Assembly: GCF_018918055.1 (NCBI RefSeq)
Contig: NZ_JAHLPS010000036.1
Location: 1 to 44,260, forward strand
Direction: 5' to 3'
DNA: 44,260 bases
Origin: Caproiciproducens sp. MSJ-32
GTDB lineage: Bacteria; Bacillota; Clostridia; Clostridiales; Clostridiaceae
Shown: positions 35,919-44,260 of the stretch, piece by piece
Layout of the letters: each line of letters begins with the position of its first letter
Numbering within the stretch: position 1 is the stretch's first letter
The notes under the pieces: generated by a model
Seen by the model: the letters and a program-made list of their open reading frames with translations, nothing else
What the model was told of the DNA's origin: nothing
The model's database searches: none
Translations under genes and position numbers: made by a program

Positions 35919-37076
35919 TTAAATATAATTAATAAGCATATTACCTTCGTTCTTTATTAACTCATTGTCAAAATATTGATAATAGTAGCATTTTAATTTT
36001 CCATTATATAATTTTCTATTTTTAGAGGCTTTTCTTCCAAAGGGCTTTTCAAAACCTTCAAATGAAGTTAGAATATTAAAATCCCAACTCCTATACTTTC
36101 CTTTATATTCACCAAATCTTCTATATAATTCTTCTACTTCTTTTTTATCTCCAAGTCTCTCACCATAAGGAGGATTAGATATTACAAAACCATATCTTTC
36201 ACTACTTGAGAATTCCATAAAATCTCTTTTATGAAAATCTATATATTTAGCAACTCCGGCTTTTTCAGCATTGCTTCTAGCAACCTTTAAAACTTTACCA
36301 TCTATATCATAGCCTAATAATTTAATATTTTTATTCTTAATAGCTCTTTCAGCACCTTCTCTTACTTGTTCGAATATCTCTTCATCAAAAGTTGGCCATG
36401 TTTCACAAGTAAAAGTTCTGCAAAGTCCAGGAGCTATGTTTTGCATTATCATAGCTGCTTCAATAAGAATTGTTCCAGAACCACAGAATGGATCTATAAG
36501 AATAAAGTCTTCTTTCCATCTTGAAATTAAAACCATTGCTGCCGCCAAAGTCTCTTTTAGAGGGGCAATCCCAGCTTCTTCCCTATATCCTCTTTTATGA
36601 AGTCCTGGTCCGGATGTATCAATCGTTAGAGTTACCTTATCTTTTAATATTGAAACTTCAATTTTATATAAAGGACCAGACTCCTCAAATTCTTTTATTC
36701 CATAAGAAGCACTCATACTATCTACTATAGCTTTTTTTACAATTGATTGGCAGTCTGGTACACTATAAAGAGTGGATTTTACGGACTTACCATTTACATG
36801 CATAATACCATCCTTAGGTATTATTTCACTCCAATTTATCTTTTTAGTTCCTTGATAAAGTTCTTCAAAAGTTACAGCATTAAATTCTCCCATATTTATA
36901 AGAATTCTATCTGCAGTTCTTAAATGGATATTGGCTATAGCAATATCCATTTCATCACCTTCAAAATGTACCTTACCATTTTCAGTTCTTAAATTTTCAT
37001 AGCCTAAGGATTTTAACTCTTTAGCAGTTATCCCCTCTAATCCAAAGGTTGTTGTTGCAATTAATTTGTATTCCAT
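35919..37076 (-). CDS. THUMP-domain class I SAM rRNA N2-guanine methyltransferase (RlmL/YpsC-like)
   Basis: 385 aa: ferredoxin-like and THUMP RNA-binding region (about 1-155), then a methyltransferase domain with SAM motif DPFCGSGT (195-202) and catalytic NPPY (301-304). The family methylates a guanine of 23S rRNA (RlmL N-terminal-module type). The C-terminal RlmK half of E. coli RlmL is absent, as in Firmicutes. The start is the ATG at 37076 after GAGGAGAG; an upstream in-frame start overlaps pyrR. Downstream of rluD and pyrR, so two of the three genes modify rRNA. Confidence 0.9.
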   Translation of the reverse strand: MEYKLIATTTFGLEGITAKELKSLGYENLRTENGKVHFEGDEMDIAIANIHLRTADRILINMGEFNAVTFEELYQGTKKINWSEIIPKDGIMHVNGKSVKSTLYSVPDCQSIVKKAIVDSMSASYGIKEFEESGPLYKIEVSILKDKVTLTIDTSGPGLHKRGYREEAGIAPLKETLAAAMVLISRWKEDFILIDPFCGSGTILIEAAMIMQNIAPGLCRTFTCETWPTFDEEIFEQVREGAERAIKNKNIKLLGYDIDGKVLKVARSNAEKAGVAKYIDFHKRDFMEFSSSERYGFVISNPPYGERLGDKKEVEELYRRFGEYKGKYRSWDFNILTSFEGFEKPFGRKASKNRKLYNGKLKCYYYQYFDNELIKNEGNMLINYI

Positions 37077-37086
37077 ATTCTCTCCT

Positions 37087-37629
<543 letters not shown>

Positions 37630-37641
37630 TCACACCTCTAT

Positions 37642-38556
37642 TTACTTTCTTAATTTTTCTAGCAGCTTTATAAAATAATCTGGTAAATCAGAAGTAAATT
37701 CTATATATTCTTTACTCCTTGGATGAATAAAACCTAAAGTCTTAGCATGAAGAACCTGCCCTTGTAATTTGTATTTTTGTTTCTTACTCCCATAAACAGT
37801 ATCACCAACTAAGGGATGATTTATTGAAGCCATATGAACTCTAATTTGATGAGTTCTACCAGTTTCTAAAATACACTTAATTAAAGATAAGTTATTATTA
37901 TACTGTTCTAAAACAATATAATGAGTAATAGCTCTTTTTCCATCTTCTACTATTCCCATTTTTAATCTATCTTTTTTATTTCTTCCAATAGGTTTATTAA
38001 TTGTTCCTTCAATATTACTGAATTTTCCTTCAACAAGGGCATAATATTCTCTTTTTATTGAGTGTTCTTTAAATTGTTCAGCTAAATCTTTATGAGCTTC
38101 ATCATTTTTTGCCACAACTAAAATTCCTGAAGTATCTTTATCAATTCTATGCACAATTCCTGGCCTTACTTCTCCATTAATTTTTGATAAATCTTTATAA
38201 TGATAAAGAAGAGCATTTACTAAAGTTCCACTATAATTACCAGGTGCAGGATGAACTACCATTCCCTTTGGCTTATTTACAACAATTAGATCATCATCTT
38301 CATAAATTATATCTAAATCTATTTTTTCTGGCTTTACTTCAAAATCAATAGGTTCTTCTATTATTCCTCTTATTTCATCATTTAATTTTAACTTATAATT
38401 ACTTTTTATCTCTTTTCCATTTACAACAATAGAATTTGAATCAATTAACCCTTGAATAAAAGATCTTGATTTCCCCTCTAAAATAAGAGCTAAATATTTA
38501 TCTATTCGAATTCCAACATTTTTTTCGTCTTCTATTTTTATAGCGAATTCTTCCAT
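37642..38556 (-). CDS. rluD: RluA/RluD family rRNA pseudouridine synthase
   Basis: 304 aa: an N-terminal S4 domain (about 15-70) and a catalytic domain with HRIDKDTSG (catalytic D139), NKPKGMVVHP and TGRTHQIRVH. Isomerises uridines in 23S rRNA (helix 69 for RluD). The start is the ATG at 38556 with GGAG 7 nt upstream; the preceding in-frame extension to 38586 has no site. Bacillus equivalent is ylyB; exact uridine targets are not predictable. Confidence 0.93.
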   Translation of the reverse strand: MEEFAIKIEDEKNVGIRIDKYLALILEGKSRSFIQGLIDSNSIVVNGKEIKSNYKLKLNDEIRGIIEEPIDFEVKPEKIDLDIIYEDDDLIVVNKPKGMVVHPAPGNYSGTLVNALLYHYKDLSKINGEVRPGIVHRIDKDTSGILVVAKNDEAHKDLAEQFKEHSIKREYYALVEGKFSNIEGTINKPIGRNKKDRLKMGIVEDGKRAITHYIVLEQYNNNLSLIKCILETGRTHQIRVHMASINHPLVGDTVYGSKKQKYKLQGQVLHAKTLGFIHPRSKEYIEFTSDLPDYFIKLLEKLRK

Positions 38557-38605
38557 AACAAAACTCCGTTTTCTATTACTTAACATAATATTATATATTA
38601 AGATG

Positions 38606-38614
38606 ATTATAACA
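38606..38614 (-). promoter_or_regulatory. Candidate extended -10 promoter of rluD-pyrR-rRNA methyltransferase
   Basis: Minus-strand TGTTATAAT, about 50 nt upstream of rluD, immediately after the divIVA terminator. The -35 is weak. Confidence 0.35.
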
Positions 38615-38622
38615 ATAATGCA

Positions 38623-38647
38623 ATAAAAAATCCCTTATAAGGGATTT
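38623..38647 (-). terminator. Intrinsic terminator after divIVA
   Basis: Stem AAATCCC/GGGATTT (38628-38634 with 38641-38647), 6-nt loop, then TTTTTTATT on the minus strand, 4 nt from the stop. Confidence 0.88.
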
Positions 38648-38650
38648 AAT

Positions 38651-39247
38651 TTACTTATTTTCAACGAAGAAGCTTTTTATTTCGTTCATATCATCTGAGT
38701 AAATTTCTTCTACTTCTTCTATATTTTTATTAGTTAATTCTATTTCATTACTATAATTTTCTTCCTCTAATTGTTCTAAAACATTGTAATTTTTTATTAA
38801 ATCTTTTTCTAATTCATCAAAAGTTTGAGTTTGCGCATTCATAAAGTTTCTGAACTTTGCTCTGAATTTAATAAATTCTTGTTTTACTTTTTCATATTCA
38901 TCATTAATTTGCACTACATCATTGTGAGCTTTATCTAAAATTTTCTTAGCTGTTTCATTGGCATTTCTTATTATTAATTCAGATTCTTTTTGCGCATTTT
39001 CTCTTGCTTGCTCAGCTGCGTTTTGTGCTAGTAATAAAGTATTTTGAATTGTATTTTCTATCTTAATATAATGTTCTAATTTTTCATTTACTCTAGCTAA
39101 ATTTTCTTTTAATCTTGAATTTTCTTTATAAAGATTTTCATAATTTTCTATTATTTCATTTATAAATTCATCAACTTCTTCAATATCATAACCTCTAAAG
39201 CCTTTTTTAAACTCTTTATTGCTTATATCCATAGGAGTAAGCTTCAT
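38651..39247 (-). CDS. divIVA: Septum/pole site-determining protein DivIVA
   Basis: 198 aa. The N-terminal lipid-binding domain (1-60) begins MKLTPMDISNKEFKKGFRGYDIEEVDEFI, diagnostic of DivIVA. Coiled coil follows (about 65-160) and an acidic C-terminal tail. It binds negatively curved membrane at septa and poles and recruits partners. The start is the ATG at 39247 after AGAGGTGAT. Last gene of the ftsQ-side division run. Confidence 0.95.
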   Translation of the reverse strand: MKLTPMDISNKEFKKGFRGYDIEEVDEFINEIIENYENLYKENSRLKENLARVNEKLEHYIKIENTIQNTLLLAQNAAEQARENAQKESELIIRNANETAKKILDKAHNDVVQINDEYEKVKQEFIKFRAKFRNFMNAQTQTFDELEKDLIKNYNVLEQLEEENYSNEIELTNKNIEEVEEIYSDDMNEIKSFFVENK

Positions 39248-39257
39248 AATATCACCT

Positions 39258-40028
39258 CTATTTATATTTTTTTATATTAACCATTATTTTACCGCTTTTA
39301 CTAACCCCCACTAAATCTCCTATTACAAATTTACCTATTCCTCTTATTGTAAGTCTATCATCTTTCTTAATTTCCTGACTTTTATCTTTCGCTCTTACAT
39401 AGTTGATTAACACTTTCCCATTATCGATACTTTGAGCAGCTTTGCTTCTTGATATATTAGCTAATTTTGAAACAATATTATCTAAACGCATTGAAACTAC
39501 ATTAGCAACAGTCTCTTCAAAACTTATTTTAGGTAAGCTATTATGCTCACTTATTTCAATTATCTCTACTGGTGATCTCCCAATATTAGATAAATTATTA
39601 ATTATGTATTCGCTTATTTCCTCTAAAACAGGAAAATAAGCAGTATTTTCAACTACTACAATATCACCTAATTTACTTCTCTCAATTCCTAAAGAGAGTA
39701 CTGCCCCTAAGTAATCCTTATGTTCTAACTTTGAAAAATTAGATTTATTATTAATTTTTAAAATTTTAACAGGATATGAGGAATTATAAAAATTATTAAA
39801 AAATATTATTCTTCTTTCAGCTTCTTCAAAAACCCCAAATGTTTCTACTAATACTTCTGATTTTTTTGAGTTTTTTAAAAAGAAGTACCAAATATTAGGT
39901 GAAATAAATTCATTAACATAGACAGGTATACCTTTTTCATAAGCAAGTTTATATTTTTCATATACCTTAATAGCTATATTAAGATCTTCCTCATTAAAAG
40001 TATTTAATAATAATTCTTTTTTTATCAT
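39258..40028 (-). CDS. ylmH: YlmH family S4-domain RNA-binding protein
   Basis: 256 aa: an N-terminal domain of the YlmH family (1-170) and a C-terminal S4 domain (about 180-240, SMRLDNIVSKLANISRSKAAQSIDNGKVLIN). S4 proteins of this type bind the ribosome; a role in ribosome quality control has been reported for Bacillus YlmH, which would link it functionally to RqcH encoded 4 kb away. Between sepF and divIVA as in Bacillus, but the small membrane gene ylmG is missing. Confidence 0.92.
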   Translation of the reverse strand: MIKKELLLNTFNEEDLNIAIKVYEKYKLAYEKGIPVYVNEFISPNIWYFFLKNSKKSEVLVETFGVFEEAERRIIFFNNFYNSSYPVKILKINNKSNFSKLEHKDYLGAVLSLGIERSKLGDIVVVENTAYFPVLEEISEYIINNLSNIGRSPVEIIEISEHNSLPKISFEETVANVVSMRLDNIVSKLANISRSKAAQSIDNGKVLINYVRAKDKSQEIKKDDRLTIRGIGKFVIGDLVGVSKSGKIMVNIKKYK

Positions 40029-40078
40029 CTTCTGTATTTCCTCATACTCATATAATCTTAAAATATATTATTAATTTT

Positions 40079-40531
40079 CTACTTATTCCAATTAAATAAA
40101 GCTTTTGAACTTAGTTCATTTTTAAGTTCATTAGTTACTTCTACATTAGAAGGAGAAAGCAAATAAACTCTTTGTTCTATTTCTTGTAATGTTGCTCCTA
40201 ATACATAGCAAGCTCCACTAATAAAATCAACCAATCTTTGAGCAATTTTAGTTTCTAATGTTGTAGCATTTACTAAAACTATTTTTCTAGCTTTAATTGC
40301 ATCAGCAATTTCTCTAGCATCATCATAATTATTAGGTTTTGTAATCATTACTTTAGTAGTAGCCGTAGTATGAATATTTACAACTTTATTTCCTTTTTGC
40401 TTTGATATAATTGGTTCGATTTCCTCCTCATATTCTTCTTCTAAAGCTGTATCTTCAAATTCATTTAATTCTTCTTCATAATCATCTCCCATACCTATCA
40501 TCTCTTTAAATTTTCCAAAAACATTAGCCAT
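40079..40531 (-). CDS. sepF: Cell division protein SepF
   Basis: 150 aa: an N-terminal membrane-binding amphipathic helix (MANVFGKFKEMIG), an acidic linker (about 15-45) and the SepF core (about 60-140, DAREIADAIKARKIVLVNATTLETKIAQRLVDFISGACYVLGA). It bundles FtsZ filaments and tethers the Z-ring. The start is the ATG at 40531 after AGGAGG, overlapping yggS by 8 bases. Confidence 0.96.
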   Translation of the reverse strand: MANVFGKFKEMIGMGDDYEEELNEFEDTALEEEYEEEIEPIISKQKGNKVVNIHTTATTKVMITKPNNYDDAREIADAIKARKIVLVNATTLETKIAQRLVDFISGACYVLGATLQEIEQRVYLLSPSNVEVTNELKNELSSKALFNWNK

Positions 40532-41198
40532 TATTATTACCTCCTAATACTCTTTTTCCAAATATTACTTGACCAATTCTAATCAAATTGGCTCCTTCTT
40601 CAATTGCTATTTTATAATCATTTGACATTCCCATAGATAATATCTCCATAGAAATATTTTTAAATTGTTTTTGTTTTAAATTATCGTATATTTTTTTAAT
40701 CTCTTTAAAATAAAATCTATTTTCCTCGTCTGTACCCTTTGGTATTATGGTCATAATACCTTTCACTTTACAATAGCTGCATTTCTCAACAGCTTCTATT
40801 AACACATCCAAATCTTCAAGTAAAATTCCGTTTTTACTTTCTTCTCTACCTATATTTATTTGTATTAATGTATTTGCAATCATATTTTTTTTAGAATATT
40901 CTTTTTCTATAGTATTTAATAATTTTATGCTTGATAAGGAATGTATCAAACATACCTTTCCTACTATATATTTTACCTTATTCGTCTGAAGTTTTCCAAT
41001 TAAATGCCAATTAATATCTTTTGGAAGAGAATTTTCTTTTTCTAGTAATTCTTGAACCTTATTTTCACCAAAATCTCTTTGACCAACTTCATAAGCTTCC
41101 ATTATATCTTCTATAGGTTTTGTTTTTGATACAGCAACTAATTTTACATCACTTGGAATAGAATTTCTAATCTTAATAATTTCTTCTTTAATACTCAA
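40524..41198 (-). CDS. yggS: YggS family pyridoxal phosphate homeostasis protein
   Basis: 224 aa, PLP-binding TIM-barrel protein without known catalytic activity (COG0325; Bacillus ylmE). The PLP lysine K25 in AVSKTKP is present, as are FGENKVQE, HLIGKLQTNK and the C-terminal SMGMSNDYKIAIEEGANLIRIGQVIFG. The start is a TTG at 41198 with AGGAGG 7 nt upstream. Coupled to sepF. Confidence 0.94.
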   Translation of the reverse strand: MSIKEEIIKIRNSIPSDVKLVAVSKTKPIEDIMEAYEVGQRDFGENKVQELLEKENSLPKDINWHLIGKLQTNKVKYIVGKVCLIHSLSSIKLLNTIEKEYSKKNMIANTLIQINIGREESKNGILLEDLDVLIEAVEKCSYCKVKGIMTIIPKGTDEENRFYFKEIKKIYDNLKQKQFKNISMEILSMGMSNDYKIAIEEGANLIRIGQVIFGKRVLGGNNNG

Positions 41199-41285
41199 TA
41201 TAATTCCTCCTAAAGAAGTATAAATTCAATTATACTCAATTAAAAATATTCTTCAAAAATAGCAAAAATCCTTCAAAAAAATAGA

Positions 41286-42035
41286 TTATTTTTTATTTTC
41301 AAAAGCTTCACCATAGATTTCCATATATTTCGCTATAGTATTTTGAAAAGTAGCAGGAATGACAATTTCCTCTCTTTTTTCTATTTCAACTTTAATTTCC
41401 CTTAATATTAATTTTTGAATATAACTATCTTCAGCTAGTAATGAAGTCATTAATTCATCTGGATTACCTATTATATAAATATAAAAAGGAGGATGCTCTT
41501 TAGCATCATCTTCAAAACCAATAAAAGCCCAAGAACAACTAACACCTGTATTAGGTAAAATTCTTCTATCATTTATTGCAATTGCTTCAGCGCTTGTATT
41601 TCTTATTTCATTTAAGACTAATGCCATATCATCCTCATGAAATATTTTTCTCCATATGTCTGCCTGAGTATCTAATATTTTATTAAATTCCCCATCTTGA
41701 ATTGTTAACACAACCCCTGGTCCAGTTACAGCATTAATACCAGATAATCGGCCATAATCAGCTAACTGTTTTTTCATATCTTCAATAATCTTTTGTGTTT
41801 TTTCTGGGCTATTCCCTTTATATTTACTAATTTTAAAGCGATACTCTATATTTTCTTCACGTATATTTTCAATTTCTCTTAACAATTTATTTCTTTCCTC
41901 TATTGCATCTTGATATTCCTGAGAACTTAAAAAATTACTTGTAATTTTAGCAGTTTTTCCAATATTATTAGTTATAAAAAATCCAGTTATAATTCCACCA
42001 ATAAGAATAAAAAGCTTTCCTTTAGTAAAATTCAT
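41286..42035 (-). CDS. DUF881 family protein (YlxX-like), division cluster
   Basis: 249 aa: an N-terminal transmembrane helix (about 8-22), a coiled coil (about 40-95) and a DUF881 domain (about 100-235, with GPGVVLTIQDGE, EIRNTSAEAIAINDRRI and IYIIGNPDEL). Function unknown; the family is encoded beside ftsQ/sbp in many Firmicutes. The start ATG at 42035 directly abuts the sbp stop. It may be a paralogue of the DUF881 gene at 42400. Confidence 0.87.
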   Translation of the reverse strand: MNFTKGKLFILIGGIITGFFITNNIGKTAKITSNFLSSQEYQDAIEERNKLLREIENIREENIEYRFKISKYKGNSPEKTQKIIEDMKKQLADYGRLSGINAVTGPGVVLTIQDGEFNKILDTQADIWRKIFHEDDMALVLNEIRNTSAEAIAINDRRILPNTGVSCSWAFIGFEDDAKEHPPFYIYIIGNPDELMTSLLAEDSYIQKLILREIKVEIEKREEIVIPATFQNTIAKYMEIYGEAFENKK

Positions 42036-42386
42036 TTAATCACCTCGATTACGAGATTTTAACCTTTCAATCAATAACCTTCTAACAACTGCAAAATTAT
42101 CAAATATTCTTCCACCAAAAACAATGACTGCTGCTATATATATAGGTATTCCTAATTTATCACCTAAATATGCTAAAACTGCCGCCAAAGCCGCATTTCC
42201 AAAAAAACCAGAAATAAAGATGTCAGCTTTAAAATTATTAGATAAAGTAGCTCTAACAGCTCCAAATACCGAGTCAAGACAAGCTAATATAGCTACTGAT
42301 AAATAAGGTGATAAGCTTTGTGGTATATTTATATTTAAAATTAATCCAAGAAGCACTCCTATTAGTAGTCCGATTAGTGCTATCAT
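42036..42386 (-). CDS. sbp: Small basic protein Sbp (DUF1290)
   Basis: 116-aa membrane protein with about three hydrophobic helices and the family pattern SVAILACLDSVFGAVRA, followed by a basic C-terminus (RRLLIERLKSRNRG). The ATG at 42386 with AGGAGG 9 nt upstream is chosen; an upstream TTG would include that site. Sandwiched between two DUF881 genes. Confidence 0.9.
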   Translation of the reverse strand: MIALIGLLIGVLLGLILNINIPQSLSPYLSVAILACLDSVFGAVRATLSNNFKADIFISGFFGNAALAAVLAYLGDKLGIPIYIAAVIVFGGRIFDNFAVVRRLLIERLKSRNRGD

Positions 42387-42399
42387 ACTCTCTTTCCTC

Positions 42400-43116
42400 C
42401 TATTCAACTGGACTTATAAATTCACTTCGAATTGTCTGACTTGTTTTCCTTATTATAATTTCATCACTTTCTTTTACTTCACTATAATAATTTTGAAGTG
42501 CTCCATAATCTAAAACTCCTACGAAATTTGCCGCATAACTTAAAGATTCCTTATCTCCTATTGCCTTTATAACGATTTTATCCTTAGGATTTATTTTTTC
42601 GTTACCTATCCAAATCCATCCTCCTGAATCCTTAATTCCTGTTTGAGGAGTTAATCTATAATCATTAACAGAAATAGCTTCAGCTCTTATATATCTCAAT
42701 GAATTTACAATATGAACAATTTCACTTTCACTTATGTTTCTTGTTGTGTCTGTAGAATTTCCACCAAAAATATTTGTCTTTGGTGTTATTGTTATAATAA
42801 TACCTGGTCCTTTAACATCTATTAATCCTAAATGCATTCTGCTATTATCAAGTTGTTTCTTTATTTCAGCTTCCATAGCACCTTCTGTTGCAGCTGTTTC
42901 TTCTAATTTTTTTAGTTCTTCTAACAACTCGCTATTTACCTTAAGCAATTCTTCTTTTTCTTTATTTAATGCATCAATTTCTGCAATAATATCTAGATTT
43001 TGATTAGCTATTGTCCCTTTATTTTTCTCATTTAACATTTTAAATTGATGAGCTAATAAAAAACCTAATATTGCACAAACTACCGCAACAAATATCTGTG
43101 ATGTGATCTTTTTCAC
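42400..43116 (-). CDS. DUF881 family protein (YlxW-like), division cluster
   Basis: 238 aa: an N-terminal transmembrane helix (about 6-22), a coiled coil (about 30-80) and a DUF881 domain (about 90-215, with GPGIIITITPKT, VNSLRYIRAEAISVNDYRLTP and VIKAIGDKESL). The same domain order as the gene at 41286. The start is a GTG at 43116 with GGAG 8 nt upstream. Function unknown. Confidence 0.88.
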   Translation of the reverse strand: MKKITSQIFVAVVCAILGFLLAHQFKMLNEKNKGTIANQNLDIIAEIDALNKEKEELLKVNSELLEELKKLEETAATEGAMEAEIKKQLDNSRMHLGLIDVKGPGIIITITPKTNIFGGNSTDTTRNISESEIVHIVNSLRYIRAEAISVNDYRLTPQTGIKDSGGWIWIGNEKINPKDKIVIKAIGDKESLSYAANFVGVLDYGALQNYYSEVKESDEIIIRKTSQTIRSEFISPVE

Positions 43117-43133
43117 AAAGCTATCTCCTTTCT

Positions 43134-43892
43134 TCACTTTTCTACTTTCATCACTGGATTACCCTCAAAACTTAAATCTATGTATCCCTTTGAATATCCT
43201 TTTTCAGTAAATTCTTGCTCTATTATATTCAAGGCTAAATTCATTTTTTCTTGTAAATTATTTTTATTTCCCAATATTATTTTGATATCTTCTATGTAAC
43301 AACTAATGTTATTTATATTTTCCAAATTTAATTTAGAAATTTGATAATATTCTCTAATAACTTCTTCCATTCTATAGAATTCATCTAATATAAGAGATAC
43401 ATTTTTATCATCTAAAATCTTCTGTCCTATAGATTTATTAGTTAAATCTATTCCTTCAATTTTTATTAAATTTTTATCTTCTATTGTTGTTAATTCTTCC
43501 ACTATTATTCCTTCATTATTAATTGTAAAAATAGTATTATCTCTAAGACTATAAAAACCAATCTTGTTTTCCTCAATTTTTATATCTAAAGAATTAATAC
43601 CATTTTTTGTTATTTTGACACTTTTTATATATGGGTTTTCTTTTAAAGTATTTTCCATTTCCTTGTAATTAATAGTAAAAATATTTTGGCCTATTTCATA
43701 TTTTAACATTTCTTGAATTGTTTCCTTTGTTAATGTGACAAGTCCATTAACCTTTATGTCTTTTAAATTAAAAATTGGTGCTTTATAAATAAATATAATT
43801 ATTCCAACCACTATAACCAAAAATCCTAAAGTAAATTTCTTAATTAATTTTTTTCTTCTTCTTTTTTTAATAAAGCTACTACTGTTACTCAT
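43134..43892 (-). CDS. ftsQ: Cell division protein FtsQ/DivIB
   Basis: 252 aa: a basic cytoplasmic N-terminus, one transmembrane helix (about 21-37), a POTRA domain (about 42-110, FNLKDIKVNGLVTLTKETI) and an FtsQ beta domain. It stabilises the FtsL-FtsB subcomplex at the septum. The start is the ATG at 43892 with AGGAG 4 nt upstream. No division gene precedes it: an IS-like fragment lies 137 bp away in the opposite direction. Confidence 0.92.
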   Translation of the reverse strand: MSNSSSFIKKRRRKKLIKKFTLGFLVIVVGIIIFIYKAPIFNLKDIKVNGLVTLTKETIQEMLKYEIGQNIFTINYKEMENTLKENPYIKSVKITKNGINSLDIKIEENKIGFYSLRDNTIFTINNEGIIVEELTTIEDKNLIKIEGIDLTNKSIGQKILDDKNVSLILDEFYRMEEVIREYYQISKLNLENINNISCYIEDIKIILGNKNNLQEKMNLALNIIEQEFTEKGYSKGYIDLSFEGNPVMKVEK

Positions 43893-44029
43893 AATTCTCC
43901 TACTTTTACATAATGTTATATTATAATATTATAATATCACTTTATGGATATTTTTTCATTATTTTTTTATTAATTTTAAAATCTTTGTAATAATTTATCT
44001 TAAATAATAAAAAACTAATTTCTATTTAA

Positions 44030-44260
44030 AATAAATATGTAAAAAAAGTTAGTAGTAAAGGAATTACATACACAGATGAATTTAAAAGAAGATTTATAAT
44101 TGAAAATCAAAGTGGAAAGTTCCCAAGAGAAATATTTGAGGAATGTGGATTTAACATAGATATTTTAGGTATGAAACGTGTTGAACTATCAGGTAAAAGA
44201 TGGCGCTCCGCATTTCGCAGAAATGGAATAACTCAATTACAGGACACTAGAAAATTTAAT
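44030..44260 (+). pseudogene. IS3-type helix-turn-helix transposase-associated protein, 5'-damaged and cut by the window edge
   Basis: An open frame of 77 codons encodes a protein whose recognisable part begins KYVKKVSSKGITYTDEFK and continues with KFPREIFEECGFNIDI and KRWRSAFRRNGI, typical of the HTH proteins (OrfA-like) that accompany IS3-family transposases in clostridia. The frame is preceded by TAA (44027-44029) and has no in-frame ATG, GTG or TTG before the homology, so the start is missing, truncated or frameshifted. The ATG at 44037 is out of frame and stops at once. The frame runs off the window. No inverted repeat could be placed in 43893-44029. Confidence 0.65.

Noticed and set aside
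37077-37086. PyrR-type attenuator or riboswitch near pyrR
   Set aside because: The gaps around pyrR are too short and no alternative hairpin pair was seen.

Overview
The window is about 44 kb of a very AT-rich chromosome from an endospore-forming Firmicute, most likely Clostridium sensu stricto. It carries spo0A, spoIVB, spoIIM, the eight-gene spoIIIA operon, gerW/ytfJ, scpAB and divIVA/sepF. The gene set and order match the conserved clostridial/Bacillus backbone, codon use is A/T-biased, and Shine-Dalgarno sites are strong. Almost all genes are on the minus strand. The exceptions are a DUF2953 gene, gerW, rqcH and a transposase-like fragment at the right edge. No rRNA, tRNA, CRISPR array or prophage was seen.

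Layout, left to right. (1) 202-5127: two D-Ala-D-Ala carboxypeptidases flank DUF2953-gerW (plus strand) and scpB/scpA (minus strand). (2) 5233-9411: pyrimidine-nucleoside phosphorylase, a XerD-like recombinase with a degraded active site, spoIIM and spo0A. (3) 9673-20366: a housekeeping run transcribed nusB-folD-xseA-xseB-ispA-dxs-tlyA-nadK-argR-recN, followed by spoIVB. (4) 20485-27133: an Asp23-family gene, spoIIIAA-AH, a small zinc-ribbon protein and efp. (5) 27276-32803: a nine-gene type IV filament operon (GspE and GspF, four prepilin-like proteins, three small PilM/N/O-like proteins), preceded by a lipoprotein gene. (6) 34030-38556: rqcH (plus), then rluD-pyrR-rRNA methyltransferase (minus). 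(7) 38651-43892: ftsQ, DUF881-sbp-DUF881, yggS, sepF, ylmH and divIVA (cell division). (8) 44030-44260: the 5'-damaged start of an IS3-type helix-turn-helix protein running off the window.

How it fits together. Spo0A commits the cell to sporulation. SpoIIM, SpoIIIA and SpoIVB then act in engulfment, the mother cell-forespore channel and sigma-K signalling, and the carboxypeptidases and GerW act in cortex and spore formation. Candidate sigma-E promoters of similar form precede spoIIM and spoIIIA, and candidate sigma-A promoters precede rqcH, asp23, spo0A and xerD. Strong intrinsic terminators delimit most units.

Most interesting points: the XerD homologue has lost most catalytic residues, and a perfect Spo0A box lies inside its candidate promoter. 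FolD lacks the catalytic lysine of its cyclohydrolase site. The type IV filament operon has a full minor-pilin set but no major pilin, prepilin peptidase or retraction ATPase nearby. The division cluster lacks the ftsA/ftsZ/sigE/sigG block that Bacillus has here and ends at a mobile-element remnant.
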